A stretch of DNA of 46,074 nucleotides, from contig JARGOZ010000008.1 in NCBI GenBank assembly GCA_029213025.1, positions 42,635 through 88,708 of the forward strand. The letters are read 5' to 3'. Under the pieces are notes generated by a model, which was not told where the DNA came from, did no database searches, and worked only from the letters and a program-made list of their open reading frames with translations. Every line of letters starts with the position of its first letter. Position 1 is the stretch's first letter. Origin of the DNA: Verrucomicrobiales bacterium (GTDB lineage: Bacteria > Verrucomicrobiota > Verrucomicrobiia > Verrucomicrobiales > DEV007). The translations under genes were made by a program, and so were the position numbers. Shown here piece after piece: positions 9,335 through 16,899 of this stretch.

Positions 9335-10977
9335 AATCGCCAGCGACACAGATTTTTCAGGGTAGGCAAATCTCACCCGGGATGGCGGAGGGAAAGATTC
9401 ATATTCACCGGATTCTCTATGGGCTCTTGGATATGGATGAAAGCATCGAATCCCGGGAAGCGGATGACGAAGTTTCGCGCCTCGATAATGCGACATTGAA
9501 AATCTCGGATGACCTTTGTGCTCTGGCATCAAGGGTCGAAAAGGAGATTGACTCAAGGCTGGCCGAGGTCTTCAGCGTTCACCAACTCATCCTCGAAGAT
9601 GACTCGCTCAAGGAGGAATTGAGAAAGGAGATCGTCAGCAATCTTGTCACGGCGGGCAGTGCGGTAAAAACCGTGTTTCTCCGCTGGGAAAAGCGATTCC
9701 TGCTGATGGAATCGCAAATCTCGAAGGACAAGGGTGATGACATGCGGGATCTTTCGATTCGACTTCGCAATGCACTTGCCGGTATCACGATCCACTCTTT
9801 GGAAGAGATCCCACCCGGCTGCGTGCTGGCAACAAAACGCCTTCTGCCTTCCGATACTATCTTTCTCCGCAGTCGGGATACGGCCGCAGTACTACTGGAA
9901 TTCGGGACTTTCGGCTCACACGTGGCTTTGTTTACCCGGGAGATGGGCTTGCCCTGCATTTCAGGATTGCGCCATCTGATCACTACCGTTCCGGATGGAT
10001 CAAACGCACTGGTAGACGCAGACGCCGCAACAGCCACCATCGATCCTGACGAGCAGCAAATAAACCGCTTTCGAAAAAAAGTTGAACGAAACGCGGCGGC
10101 TTTTCGCCTCGCACTGGACCACACGTTTACCCCGGCTCAAACCAAAGACGGTGTCGTTATCACGGTGCTTGCGAACATCGGATCCGATAGCGATACCCGG
10201 TTGGCCATGGAAAACGGTGCCGAAGGAGTCGGCTTATACCGGACTGAGAAAGCCTACATCGGACGACTGCATCCGCCCAACGACGAGGAACTCTATCAGG
10301 AAATGCTCCATACCTTAGCCCCTGCAAAGGGTAAACCGGTCTGTGTACGGCTTCTTGACATCGGCGCTGACAAGCCCCTGCCTTTCATGAAATTTATGGC
10401 AGAGTCAAACCCCTCGTTAGGATGCCGGGGCATTCGTCTCCTTCGGAGATATCCCGAACTACTAGACACCCAGTTGCGAACCGTCCTGAAACTGGCGAAG
10501 GAATTCGACATCCAGATCCTTGTTCCAATGGTCACGCTGCCCGATGACATGGCCATCGTGAAAGACCGCCTTTCCCAAATCAGCTCTGAAATGGATATAA
10601 ACATGATACCCAAACTCGGAGCCATGATAGAGACTCCCGGAGCTGCCCTTTCCGCAAGCGAGATTGCTAAGTATTCCGATTTTCTCAGTTTCGGCACCAA
10701 CGATTTAACGCAATATACTTTCGCCGCAGATCGCGAAAATGCCGAGGTCGAAGCCTATTTCAACCATGCCGCAGACGCCATTTTCAGACTAATGAAGATC
10801 GTCCATGACGACGTACCTGAGATGCCACTCTCTTTGTGCGGAGAGCTTGCCGGGCGATCTGAGCATATTTCCAAAATCCTGGAATGCGGAATAAAGACAC
10901 TTAGTATAGCGCCGCCATTGATTCCGGGCATTAAAGAGTCGATCCGTGAATCCTATAGTACGGGAAGTCCCCGATAA
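9331..10977 (+). CDS. ptsI: Phosphoenolpyruvate-protein phosphotransferase (PTS Enzyme I)
   Basis: This is a 548-residue Enzyme I homologue, near the usual 570. The N-terminus is QISPGMAEGKI. The phospho-histidine segment is GTFGSHVALFTREMGLP with the expected His at residue 197. The PEP-binding barrel has GVGLYRTEKAYI, CVRLLDIGADKP, SFGTNDLTQYTFAADREN and the catalytic-Cys segment LCGELAGR, so all catalytic residues look intact. The ATG at 9331 overlaps the GH130 stop as ATGA; an ATG 12 bp earlier is also possible. Enzyme I normally passes phosphate from PEP to HPr, but no HPr or sugar-specific EII is visible. In this operon it may drive a nitrogen-type or regulatory phosphorelay, or tie glycan recycling to PEP. 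That role is inference. Confidence 0.9.
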   Translation: MKSPATQIFQGRQISPGMAEGKIHIHRILYGLLDMDESIESREADDEVSRLDNATLKISDDLCALASRVEKEIDSRLAEVFSVHQLILEDDSLKEELRKEIVSNLVTAGSAVKTVFLRWEKRFLLMESQISKDKGDDMRDLSIRLRNALAGITIHSLEEIPPGCVLATKRLLPSDTIFLRSRDTAAVLLEFGTFGSHVALFTREMGLPCISGLRHLITTVPDGSNALVDADAATATIDPDEQQINRFRKKVERNAAAFRLALDHTFTPAQTKDGVVITVLANIGSDSDTRLAMENGAEGVGLYRTEKAYIGRLHPPNDEELYQEMLHTLAPAKGKPVCVRLLDIGADKPLPFMKFMAESNPSLGCRGIRLLRRYPELLDTQLRTVLKLAKEFDIQILVPMVTLPDDMAIVKDRLSQISSEMDINMIPKLGAMIETPGAALSASEIAKYSDFLSFGTNDLTQYTFAADRENAEVEAYFNHAADAIFRLMKIVHDDVPEMPLSLCGELAGRSEHISKILECGIKTLSIAPPLIPGIKESIRESYSTGSPR

Positions 10978-11090
10978 GCTACCTGCACCGCCAGTGGAAT
11001 CTGACCAGAGATGTTGCCGACGTCCTGAAGCGAGCGCCTCAATCTCCCAGTAATGGCCAATCAGAATGCAGACTGAATTGAGCCAACACT

Positions 11091-11113
11091 AAAAGAAAAA
11101 AGCGCTCGCAGCG
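11091..11113 (-). terminator. Probable terminator after the GlsB/YeaQ gene
   Basis: On the minus strand a short stem (CGCT / AGCG, loop GCG) is followed at once by an 11-base tract of T with one C. It lies about 75 bp past the stop of the minus-strand gene at 11189. The stem is short, but the T tract is strong. Confidence 0.45.
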
Positions 11114-11188
11114 GGACTCCCTAACAAAACATTTGGTAGAGTTACCTGGCTGTTGAAGTTGGGATTGGGAAACTCAAATTTGATATAC

Positions 11189-11452
11189 TCAAGCGGCGCG
11201 GCGTCGACCTTTGATGATACGGTAGGCAAAGAGAAGTAGCAGAGCACCGCCAATTGCCAAAACCAGTCCCATAATATTAAAACCGGTAACACTGCCAAAC
11301 CCCAATAACGTTCCTATCCAACCTCCCAGCATCGCTCCCAGGACACCTAAAATAGTTGTAATAATAAACCCTCCGGGATCCTTCCCGGGCATGATAAATT
11401 TGGCAAGCATGCCTGCAACGAGGCCCAATATGATCCAGCTAAGTATTCCCAT
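11189..11452 (-). CDS. GlsB/YeaQ/YmgE family stress-response membrane protein
   Basis: This is an 87-residue inner-membrane protein with three hydrophobic helices: LSWIILGLVAGMLAKFIM, then GGFIITTILGVLGAMLGGWIG, then NIMGLVLAIGGALLLLFAYR, followed by a basic C-terminus. The GLVAGMLAK and GxxGAxLGGW patterns are typical of the transglycosylase-associated family, small stress-induced proteins of unclear biochemical role. The length matches the family. It stands alone, flanked by a probable terminator downstream and a roughly 350-bp upstream gap containing a dispersed repeat. Confidence 0.9.
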   Translation of the reverse strand: MGILSWIILGLVAGMLAKFIMPGKDPGGFIITTILGVLGAMLGGWIGTLLGFGSVTGFNIMGLVLAIGGALLLLFAYRIIKGRRRAA

Positions 11453-11665
11453 AATATTTTTTGATTAGTTTAGTTTTTATATATTTCGATGTCAGATAAA
11501 TCGAAACGTGCGCTCTCTACTTTGTCTGGTCAGCATCAGGGTAGAACTCCTGAAACTGGTTTCAGTCAGCGGAGGCGCTCGCGGTGGCAAACACTACCGT
11601 GTTTCAGGTCGTGCTGCCGGGTTGTTGTTGTCAACGTCAGTGAAAGTATCTTCATCGGACCGAAA

Positions 11666-11778
11666 GCTATCGTTTAATTGAGCTGTCCGCAATGGGGTGA
11701 AACCCTACCCACCCTTTCGGGCTGGGTACAAGACCCCATGGCAATCGTTTGAAATCTTGGTTATAGAATGAGTGGGGT
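11666..11778. repeat. Dispersed palindromic repeat, copy d (two-armed); main content of the 11453-11810 gap
   Basis: The left arm GCAATGGGGTGAAACCCTACC (starting 11689) and an inverted right arm GTACAAGACCCCATGGCAAT (11727-11745) surround a GC-rich centre that can fold into a hairpin. The left part matches copy e, including the upstream CTATCGTT. The right part is the reverse complement of copy a. This is the element filling the 358-bp gap between two genes; an ORF at 11489-11677 there shows no family features. Confidence 0.7.
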
Positions 11779-11810
11779 AAATTGATTGCTCCATCAACTT
11801 GAAATACCAT

Positions 11811-12280
11811 ATGAATACCGAAGACCCTGGCGATGCCGTAAATTGGTCGTACCAACTATTGCTGAATGAGACAACCACCATCGACGTTTGCAAACAACTG
11901 GCTGAAGCTAAATCCGGCATTCCTGATCATATTCTCGCCAGTATAAGAGAAAGTCACGAAATTGCAGTCAGGCATCTTGCCACTCTTATCAAACAGCATA
12001 ACATACTGGATATCCCGGAAGGCTTGACTAGCACAGCTCATGCTCAAGCGAAGACCGCTTGTGATCAATCCGGCCGGCCTGGCGACATAGTAAAGAAAGT
12101 GGAGATGAGCACCGCCAAAATTTGCGAATCTATTTTATCAAACAAGCAGCTTCCGGATATGTTAAGACTATTTTCACAACGCGCAGTCACCCCCGGATTG
12201 CGAGATCACTCAAGACCCTCCGTGATAAAGACCTGATTGATTCCGACTACGCTGATTTGTTACGGTCACCGATTAACTGA
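11811..12280 (+). pseudogene. Frameshifted small helical protein (DUF2383-like?)
   Basis: The frame from the ATG at 11811 reads as a mostly helical protein (VNWSYQLLLNETTTIDVCKQLAE, then PDHILASIRESHEIAVRHLATLI). After about 12120-12160 it becomes unlike protein and stops at 12236. The frame shifted by -1 continues with protein-like sequence (AASGYVKTIFTT, LKTLRDKDLIDSDYADLLRS) to a TGA at 12278-12280. The simplest reading is one gene of about 155 residues broken by an indel. The paired helices with a C-terminal DYADLL segment resemble small four-helix stress proteins such as DUF2383, but I am not sure of the family. A sequencing error would give the same picture. Confidence 0.45.
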
Positions 12281-12403
12281 AAATTAGAGAAAGAGCTAAC
12301 AGGTGATACCAAATTCAATTACCTAGGAATAAAGAGTTGCTTAATTTACGTCTTCTCGTAATGAATATCATCGTCTCGGGGGAGACTATGATTAAGGTCG
12401 GTT

Positions 12404-12459
12404 CGATAGTTAATCCGGTTTTTCAAGTTTCGGGGGTTTCTTGAAATACCCAACTATCG
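12404..12459. other. Nested long stem-loop in an intergenic gap
   Basis: Outer arms CGATAGTT (12404-12411) and AACTATCG (12452-12459) enclose inner arms TTTCAAG (12421-12427) and CTTGAAA (12440-12446), all perfectly complementary. It lies 30 bp past the YceI stop on the minus strand. There is no T tract, so it is either a 3'-end stabilising structure or a decayed repeat. The AACTATCG...CCGTCT order at its edge recalls repeat copy e. Confidence 0.5.
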
Positions 12460-12489
12460 GGCCGTCTTACACTGGGTAAAGATAGACGG

Positions 12490-13113
12490 TTATGCAGCAG
12501 GCTTCGAGCGCATCGCAAGCTTGATAACGACCTCGTCCCGAATCAAATCATCTGGCTTGCCGGGATACTCAATGCCATAGTCCTTCCGGTTGATGGCAAA
12601 CTCGGCATCCAGAGCCGGTTCGTTTCCATCGCGATAGATTTCAGCGGGAAAACTGATCTGTTTTGTCACGCCGTGAAGGGTGAATTTTCCTGCGAGGGTA
12701 TATTTATTTTCACCTTCGGCCTTTTCCGCTCTGAGCAATTCAAAGGTCGAGGTCGGATAGGTTGCGACATCGAAAAAATCGGGAGATTTCAGGTGACCTG
12801 TCAGTTTTACATCATCAGCCCAGGTCGAAGCCATATCGATGACGATCTTGTTTTCCGTGCCGAACAGCTTGGTGCCGTCGGTTTCGAATTGACCGGTGAA
12901 AGCGGTAAAGCCCCCATTGTGACTGCGGGTAACTTTAGAAGCGACAAACCCGATTTTTGATTCAGGAGTAAAAGAATAGACTTTCCCTGATCCGGTGTTG
13001 GCCTCGATGGTTCCTTCAACATCCCGGGCTGCGACTACATTGTCAGCCGGGTTTTCGGCGCAGGAGACGAGGAGCATGGTGAACGTGATTAGCAAAATAG
13101 ATTTAATTTTCAT
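12490..13113 (-). CDS. YceI family lipoprotein
   Basis: This is a 207-residue protein with a lipoprotein signal: MKIKSILLITFTMLLVSC, cysteine at residue 18. The mature part is a YceI lipocalin-like barrel, with SFTPESKIGFVASKVTRSHNGGF, FDVATYPTSTFEL, KFTLHGVTKQISFPAEI and a closing FAINRKDYGIEYPG. YceI barrels bind isoprenoid or other amphiphilic molecules and are often linked to oxidative or acid stress; the ligand here is unknown. It is a single gene. Repeat copy e lies just upstream of the start and a nested hairpin just downstream of the stop. Confidence 0.92.
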   Translation of the reverse strand: MKIKSILLITFTMLLVSCAENPADNVVAARDVEGTIEANTGSGKVYSFTPESKIGFVASKVTRSHNGGFTAFTGQFETDGTKLFGTENKIVIDMASTWADDVKLTGHLKSPDFFDVATYPTSTFELLRAEKAEGENKYTLAGKFTLHGVTKQISFPAEIYRDGNEPALDAEFAINRKDYGIEYPGKPDDLIRDEVVIKLAMRSKPAA

Positions 13114-13119
13114 CGATTG

Positions 13120-13166
13120 AAACTATCGTTCGACAGGGCCGTCTGCAATGGGGTGAAACCCTACCT
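13120..13166. repeat. Dispersed palindromic repeat, copy e (left half)
   Basis: It carries ACTATCGTT, then GCAATGGGGTGAAACCCTACC as in copy d, but the right arm is missing. It begins a few bases upstream of the yceI start, so it occupies that gene's 5' leader or promoter region. Confidence 0.65.
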
Positions 13167-13325
13167 GCTCTCGATTTCCTTGGCTATATAACTGTTAGTT
13201 GTTGGTCGCAGGGCTGATGAAACGCCACCTTCTGCCGAAGGCGGCTACATATCAACCGTAGTCGAGTAGGCAAGGGCCTACCGGAAGACTCTCATCCCCC
13301 AGTTGAGCCCAAGCCCCTCACATCA

Positions 13326-13353
13326 CCGGACAAGCGGATTTCCCAACATCCGG
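13326..13353 (-). ncRNA. Group II intron domain V-like hairpin
   Basis: On the minus strand, CCGGATGTTGGG...CCGCTTGTCCGG forms a hairpin (outer CCGGA/TCCGG) between the end of the maturase frame and the intron 3' end. This is the place and approximate size of domain V. The canonical AGC triad at the stem base is not clear, in keeping with decay. Confidence 0.4.
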
Positions 13354-13369
13354 TTCTTCATATCAACAT

Positions 13370-14006
13370 TCAAAACGCATGCGTCCTTTCTTTCCTACGA
13401 CATGGACACAGGTCTTTCCGGACTCCACTCATCGGCCAGTTCAACTTTAGTAAAACTTGCTGATAACCCGACCATGTATAACTATTGCACTGGCTCTTGC
13501 GGTTGAGCCATCTGAACAGTGTGACGCGTGGCATGGTAGATGTATTCTCCGCATCTTGGGCTATTATCCGTTATTGCATAGTAATTGAGGTGCCCCACTA
13601 TACGTCTGCGCGCACTGCGTAGCATCTCGCCTTTGATCATCCACCGGCGCGCCTTCTCGCACCATTCGGTGAACTTTCTCAGGCCCGCTTGGAGTTTGCG
13701 CAGGTTTGTCCGACGTTTGACCTTGAAGTGCCCTTCTTTGGTCTTCCCACAGTAGTGGTCAAAGCCTAGAAAGGTAAACCCTTTCGGCTTCTCGCCTCGT
13801 CCCTTTGCCATCCTCCTTGCAAATCGACCAAACTCTAATGTCTGAGTCTTTTCTTCGGCCACTTCCAGGTTAAATCCCTAACCGTTTCCGAAGCCGCCAC
13901 TCGAAATTGCAGGCAGCTATTTTATATTGAAAGCAAGCTACAAAGGCATCAGCATATCTGAAGATATATGCCTCACCCCGACTGTATTTATTGACGTACA
14001 TTCCCG
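13370..14006 (-). pseudogene. Group II intron reverse transcriptase/maturase remnant
   Basis: Three frames join into the C-terminal half of an LtrA-type protein. Frame 1 (to 13870) has KYSRGEAYIFRYADAFVACFQ. Frame 2 (13862-13482) has LEVAEEKTQTLEFGRFA, KPKGFTFLGFDHYCG and VGHLNYYAITDNSPRCGEYI, the maturase domain X. A shift near 13520 restores LFRWLNRKSQ and SYTWSGYQQ, ending at the TGA at 13372-13370. The active-site YADD reads YADA, losing a catalytic Asp. RT domains 0-4 are missing. It cannot encode a working enzyme. Confidence 0.8.
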
Positions 14007-14262
14007 CTCCACACAGGTGGCGGCATAGAGATACATGGCAGCTGACCAGGTCTGCCAGTCGCGACCGCTGGGCTCGCCGGTTTGTGCCTTGCTCCACTCG
14101 TTGAACCCCCATTCGGCCTGATTCTCATGCCAGGGTTTGACTAACTCTGTGAGACTTTCCAGTTTCTGTCTCGCCAGCTCGATCTGTCCCACCGCCACGC
14201 ACGCGGCGATATGGAAACCACAGATGAAAGGCCAGACCCCACCATCGCGGGCCTTCTCACCT
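14007..14262 (-). pseudogene. C-terminal fragment of a six-hairpin glycosidase
   Basis: The minus frame reads GYPGEKARDGGVWPFICGFHI, then WGFNEWSKAQTGEPSG and DWQTWSAAMYLYAA. This is the typical C-terminus of neutral-invertase/debranching-like (alpha/alpha)6 enzymes, where the Glu after GFN contributes to the active site. An in-frame stop lies just upstream and the metal-protein fragment takes over there, so the N-terminal part is gone. At the other end it runs directly into the intron maturase remnant near 14006. The family matches the gene cut by the window start (1-714), so it is a relic of a second copy. Confidence 0.65.
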
Positions 14263-14269
14263 GGGTAGC

Positions 14270-14468
14270 CGCCCCTGCCGCTTTATTCATCGGAATGATC
14301 GGCGGAATCTCCGTATTCAAAGCCGTCTACATCGACAAGCGGGATCTCAAGTGCGCCTGCATGGGCGGAGGCAGCGATGTCCCGCTTGGCTTCATCTCCT
14401 TGACCGAAAACATTATGATGGTTCTCATGGCCATATGGATGATGGTCAAAGCGGGACTCGGCCTGTAA
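14270..14468 (+). pseudogene. C-terminal fragment of a MauE/DoxX-like heavy-metal membrane protein
   Basis: The plus frame carries two hydrophobic helices (ALFIGMIGGISVFKAVY and ENIMMVLMAIWMMV) separated by DLKCACMGGGSDVPLGF. This Cys-x-Cys loop and following membrane helix match the end of HMA-MauE/DoxX fusion proteins found beside Cus-type efflux genes. The complete protein would have an N-terminal metal domain and more helices. Here the frame back to 14211 is antisense to the glycosidase fragment, so only about 65 residues are native. It sits at the edge of the efflux island and is probably a deletion scar. A truncated product could still be made. Confidence 0.55.
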
Positions 14469-14475
14469 GGGGGTT

Positions 14476-14931
14476 TTAGTTTTTAGGACCGCCACAGTGG
14501 GGCATTTTTGATCCGAAATAGGGATTATTCACTTTGCCGTCGGAGCTAAGCCAGTCGCCGCTACCGCCTTTTACCATTGGGCAATGCATCACTATGAATT
14601 TACCTTTGGCATTTTGTTCCGCCAGTTGGATCGCCCTTGCACTGAGTTTTTTGAATGACTCCCTGGCGACTGCGAGATCATCAGCCTCCACTACTGCGGA
14701 AGCAGCTACAGCAAGTGCACTGTTTTTGTCATGAGTGATAATCGCTGAAGCCGCTGTTTTAGCCGCATCAAGATCACTCTTATACAGGGCGTCCGATACG
14801 CCGAAATAACCGCCGAGCAAATGAACGGCGTGAGCTTCAGCACTATGGTTTTTGTGATCATCCGCCTTGACGGAATGAAATGATGATACGGCGATTGCTG
14901 CCACGAATATGGCGATACTAAGGTGTTTCAT
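14476..14931 (-). CDS. DUF3347 domain periplasmic protein
   Basis: This is a 151-residue protein with a cleavable signal peptide (MKHLSIAIFVAAIAVSSFHSVKA) and one DUF3347 domain. Two predicted helices are followed by the signature HCPMVKGGSGDWLSSDGKV-NPYFGSKMPHCG at the C-terminus. The conserved His, Cys, Met and final Met/Cys could bind a soft metal such as Cu or Ag; this is inferred from residue type. The same signature occurs twice in the CusB-like protein at 20379-22715, so this is a free-standing version of that module. A perfect 15-bp palindrome lies 24 bp upstream of the start. It may be a soluble metal carrier for the efflux system. Confidence 0.85.
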   Translation of the reverse strand: MKHLSIAIFVAAIAVSSFHSVKADDHKNHSAEAHAVHLLGGYFGVSDALYKSDLDAAKTAASAIITHDKNSALAVAASAVVEADDLAVARESFKKLSARAIQLAEQNAKGKFIVMHCPMVKGGSGDWLSSDGKVNNPYFGSKMPHCGGPKN

Positions 14932-14954
14932 ATATCTGTTATTGATTGTTTAGA

Positions 14955-14969
14955 AGGGAAAGTTTCCCT
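14955..14969. promoter_or_regulatory. Perfect 15-bp palindrome upstream of the DUF3347 gene
   Basis: AGGGAAA, a central G, then TTTCCCT lies 24-38 bp before the start codon of the minus-strand gene. The size and place suit a repressor or activator site, but no matching regulator is encoded nearby. It is the only clear signal in the 292-bp gap 14932-15223. Confidence 0.35.
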
Positions 14970-15223
14970 ACAGATATGACACCGGTTGGAGGAAACATCC
15001 CTCAAACTTTCGACGTTTTTTTGATAACATTACAGGGCCGAAATTCAATTGCTTTGAAGAAAGATTTTGCAGTGGGGAGTTTTTTAGGATTAATGACCCT
15101 GGATTTGATCAATTACGTTCGTCGATCTTTGCGGCATGTCCGAAACCAGGCGGAAAGCCAGGGAAGCCCCCTCCAGGCTCTCCTCTCTGCCGGAAAAGGA
15201 GATCATGATCTATACTCCCAACC

Positions 15224-16771
15224 TTACTGGACCGGAGCAAGGAGTCTCGCCAACCGAACCGCGAGCTTAAAAACAAAAGAGCGTTCTTTCAGCTCTTTGG
15301 CCAACGCTTTCCGGCTGTGGGAGAGGTCATTTTCCAGCATGGCAGCAACCTTCCCGGCAAAGTTCACATCGCGAATGATCGCGGTGAGTTCGAAGTTCAG
15401 GCGGAACGAACGGTTGTCGAAATTCGCGGATCCTATCGCCGCAAGGTCATCGTCGACGAGAACTACTTTCTGGTGCATAAATCCCCTGGTATACCTGTAT
15501 ATTTCGACTCCGGTCGCTTCCAGAGGTTCGAGGTAAGACCAGGACGAGAGTTGCACAAGCCGACTGTCGGTCGTTTCCGGTATCAGAATTTTGACTTCGA
15601 CGCCCCGGAGAGCGGCCATTTGCAGGGCCGTTACGATTTTGTCATCGGGGACAAAATAGGGAGTCGCAATCCAGACCCGTTTCGTCGCATTATTGATGGC
15701 GGAGAGAAAAAACATCGAACAAGTCTCGACAGCATCAGCAGGGCCGGACGGAAGCACGATTGCCTCCATATTTCCGGTAAAATCCTCCCGGGTAATCTGC
15801 CATTCCAGGTCTTCGAGCAGCGTTTCGGTGGCCCAGTGCCAGTCTTCGACAAATGAGATCTGGGCGGCCCGTGCAACTGGCCCGGTCATAACCACGTGAG
15901 TGTCACGCCAGGGTGTCATCACCGGATCTTTCCCCAGGTATTCGTCACCCACATTATGCCCGCCGATAAATACCTTTTTGCCGTCGATAACCACCAGCTT
16001 GCGGTGATTTCGGAAATTAAGCTGAAACCGGTTCGCCTGTCCTGAAAAGTCCATAAAGAACCGGGCGTCAATCCCGGCAGCACGCAGTTCTTTGACGTAG
16101 CGATTGCCGAGATCAAGGCAACCCATATCGTCGAGTAATACATAGATGCGAACTCCCTGCGCGGCCTTTGCCGCGAGACGATTCTTCAGTTCAGTTCCGG
16201 TTCGGTCACTTCTGAGGATATAAAATTGAACCAGTATATATTTCTCCGCTTCGTCTATTGCTTGAAAAATCGAATCGAAGGTTTCTTTTCCATCGATCAG
16301 GAGCTCTGCGGCGTTGCCGTGCAGGGTAGGCATAGACGCAAACCTCTCGAGAGCTTTCATGGTGGGGCCGGCGGAAGGACGCGAAGCTTCCGCCGCCTCG
16401 ATATTCTTGATTAACGACTGGGCCAGGGGTCGAACTTTCTCAAGCCCGGCCCGGCGAACCGTGGTGTAGGTATTGATTCTACTGTCACCAAAAACGATCC
16501 AGCCCGGGACTGCCACCACCGGTATCGTATTCAAAGAAATGGCCCAGGCCACCGCACCCTGTTCCGTCCGGGTTTGCATCACCGCCTGAACGGACATGAA
16601 GAATCCGATGATATGCATCAACAGGAAAAACAGGATGAGTAGAGGACGCCGTCGGCTTCTGACAATTCCGAGAAATTTCGCGGCGTGGGGAAAGCGCTTT
16701 GCCACACCGGCGAAAGCAGCAGCCGTAAGATCATTGGCTTTCGTGTAGATTTGTTTGAGCCTGGATAGCAT
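15224..16771 (-). CDS. cls: Cardiolipin synthase (phospholipase D family)
   Basis: This is a 515-residue membrane enzyme that joins two phosphatidylglycerols into cardiolipin. Two hydrophobic segments near residues 43-62 and 77-97 anchor it. Two HKD motifs follow: HRKLVVIDGKKVFIGGHN near residue 255 and HQKVVLVDDDLAAIGSANFD near 430. The order and length are standard for ClsA-type enzymes. It lies between the DUF3347 gene and cusA on the same strand. The 128-bp gap to cusA and 292-bp gap below suggest separate transcription. Membrane-lipid remodelling could support metal tolerance, but the proximity may be incidental. Confidence 0.93.
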   Translation of the reverse strand: MLSRLKQIYTKANDLTAAAFAGVAKRFPHAAKFLGIVRSRRRPLLILFFLLMHIIGFFMSVQAVMQTRTEQGAVAWAISLNTIPVVAVPGWIVFGDSRINTYTTVRRAGLEKVRPLAQSLIKNIEAAEASRPSAGPTMKALERFASMPTLHGNAAELLIDGKETFDSIFQAIDEAEKYILVQFYILRSDRTGTELKNRLAAKAAQGVRIYVLLDDMGCLDLGNRYVKELRAAGIDARFFMDFSGQANRFQLNFRNHRKLVVIDGKKVFIGGHNVGDEYLGKDPVMTPWRDTHVVMTGPVARAAQISFVEDWHWATETLLEDLEWQITREDFTGNMEAIVLPSGPADAVETCSMFFLSAINNATKRVWIATPYFVPDDKIVTALQMAALRGVEVKILIPETTDSRLVQLSSWSYLEPLEATGVEIYRYTRGFMHQKVVLVDDDLAAIGSANFDNRSFRLNFELTAIIRDVNFAGKVAAMLENDLSHSRKALAKELKERSFVFKLAVRLARLLAPVQ

Positions 16772-16899
16772 AATGGTAACGGGAGGATTTCAGAACGGCA
16801 CGAGGACCGGAGTCAAAGCTATTGCAAACCGATCTCTGAACAACCTGTTTTACAAACGATGCGAACATAGCCAATTCGCGCGTAGCCCGTATTTTGAGC

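Larger units (their letters stand above)
13258..14006 (-). mobile_element. Decayed, 5'-truncated group II intron
   Basis: Read on the minus strand, a broken reverse transcriptase/maturase (14006-13370) is followed by a domain V-like hairpin (13353-13326), a GUGAGGGGC linker and a 3' end CTACTCGACTAC (13269-13258). This is the standard 3' layout of bacterial group II introns. The 5' half of the ribozyme and the N-terminal RT domains are absent: upstream of about 14006 the sequence becomes a glycosidase fragment. The two frameshifts and the changed catalytic motif show that it is inactive. Confidence 0.75.

Noticed and set aside
12110..12170. Programmed -1 frameshift in the 11811-12280 gene
   Set aside because: AAAATTT is present, but not in the phase needed for an X XXY YYZ slip, and no downstream pseudoknot is evident; an indel is simpler.
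14946..15536. 196-codon plus-strand ORF
   Set aside because: It overlaps the cardiolipin synthase HKD domain in antisense, and the rest is Ser/Arg-rich without features.
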